Shown here piece after piece: positions 15,051-15,581 of a stretch of DNA of 15,581 bases. Position numbers and translations under genes: made by a program. Numbering within the stretch: position 1 is the stretch's first letter; each line of letters begins with the position of its first letter. The DNA comes from Elusimicrobia bacterium HGW-Elusimicrobia-2 (GTDB lineage: Bacteria > CG03). The stretch spans positions 1 through 15,581 of the forward strand of contig PHAM01000043.1 in NCBI GenBank assembly GCA_002841685.1, in the 5' to 3' direction. A model generated the notes under the pieces. The model was not told where the DNA came from. It saw only the letters and a program-made list of their open reading frames with translations, and did no database searches.

Positions 15051-15581
15051 TTACATTATAAGAGTGCGGCCGATGCGCACACTGCCGACGCCGGATTTGA
15101 GGCTCTCCAGGGCCGAGCGGACTTTTGGGATCATACCGCCGTCTATCACCCCCGAAGATATGAGTTCGGCGGCGCCGTCGGCGTCTATCTTCTCTATAAG
15201 ATTACCTGCGGAATCGTTCACCCCGTTCACTTTCGTACAGTATATGAGCTCTGACGCTGCGAGCGCGATGGCAAGGCGGGACGCTGACACATCAGCATTG
15301 ACATTATAAAGGTCCCGATACCCGGCAGCGCTCTCAGTTTCCGAAGACGCTATGGGAGACACCAGTATCACCGGCGCCTGGGCTGATTTTATCTTTGAAA
15401 TATCCACGGACACGATCTCTCCTACAAAACCGAGCTTTGCGGATTTCTGCGAGCTGGTAAAAACCTCACTTCCTGAGACAAACACGCTTTCAAGGCCGGA
15501 CAGCATAGAAGTTATATTTTTAGCCATCTTCCTGAACTCATCGTCTATGAGCGCAAGCATATCGGCGGTTGTTATGCGCTC
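15051..15581 (-). CDS. argB: Acetylglutamate-kinase-like amino-acid kinase, C-terminal part (cut by right window edge)
   Basis: The frame is open to the right edge, so the visible 176 codons lack the N-terminus; the ATG at 15558-15560 is internal. The enzyme would phosphorylate N-acetylglutamate in arginine synthesis. ArgB-like features are the ERITTADML opening, YNVNADVSASRLAIALAASELIY with the N-x-N-A-D substrate/nucleotide segment, a GVN-D-x-x-GNLI loop and GVIDGGMIPKV near the end. Two things are odd: the usual LTDVxGV is YCTKVNGV, and the protein stops at VRIGRTLIM, about 20 residues before the usual ArgB end containing the GxGT segment. A LysZ-type aminoadipate kinase or a degenerate ArgB is therefore possible. 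The family is sure, the exact substrate less so. Confidence 0.78.
   Translation of the reverse strand, partial: ERITTADMLALIDDEFRKMAKNITSMLSGLESVFVSGSEVFTSSQKSAKLGFVGEIVSVDISKIKSAQAPVILVSPIASSETESAAGYRDLYNVNADVSASRLAIALAASELIYCTKVNGVNDSAGNLIEKIDADGAAELISSGVIDGGMIPKVRSALESLKSGVGSVRIGRTLIM

Noticed and set aside
1-15581. CRISPR arrays, tRNA/rRNA genes, transposases, riboswitches
   Set aside because: No regularly spaced repeats, no cloverleaf-like or rRNA segment, and no transposase motif were seen; gaps between genes are 111 bp or shorter, leaving little room for a riboswitch.

Overview
The window is about 15.6 kb from a bacterial chromosome in which every supported gene lies on the minus strand, so transcription runs from high to low coordinates. 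A LolA-type lipoprotein carrier, a SurA-like periplasmic foldase and a lipoprotein foldase indicate a diderm (outer-membrane) bacterium. SpoVG and an uncommon gene order point away from the well-studied Proteobacteria. An uncultured diderm of an Elusimicrobiota/Omnitrophota-like kind is possible, but the taxonomy is a guess.

In order of transcription: (1) the 3' part of an acetylglutamate-kinase-like amino-acid kinase, cut by the right edge. (2) A 1176-residue protein with DHH and DHHA1 phosphoesterase signatures, interrupted by an Ig-like segment and extended by about 395 unrecognised C-terminal residues; it is the most unusual gene here. (3) An envelope-folding group with its own candidate promoter: a parvulin lipoprotein, a SurA-like parvulin, a divergent PdxA and a Rossmann-GAF-GGDEF diguanylate cyclase. 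(4) A second unit starting at an extended -10 promoter: rpsO, pnp, accB, spoVG, uppP, ftsK, lolA and the start of pgsA, cut by the left edge. Genes in groups 3 and 4 are tightly packed. Six junctions use a 4-base ATGA or GTGA start/stop overlap, which implies translational coupling and fixes several start codons.

The second unit joins translation and RNA decay (S15, PNPase), fatty-acid synthesis (AccB), a nucleic-acid-binding regulator (SpoVG), cell-wall lipid-carrier recycling (UppP), chromosome segregation at division (FtsK), lipoprotein transport (LolA) and phospholipid synthesis (PgsA): a growth and envelope operon.

Two observations stand out. One is the giant DHH-family protein. The other is a 149-bp element with imperfect terminal inverted repeats at the 5' end of lolA. 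It leaves the frame open and appears to have split the signal peptide with about 50 extra residues, much like the in-frame palindromic elements known from Rickettsia. No tRNA, rRNA, CRISPR array, transposase or convincing U-tract terminator was found. The longest gene-free stretch is about 110 bp.
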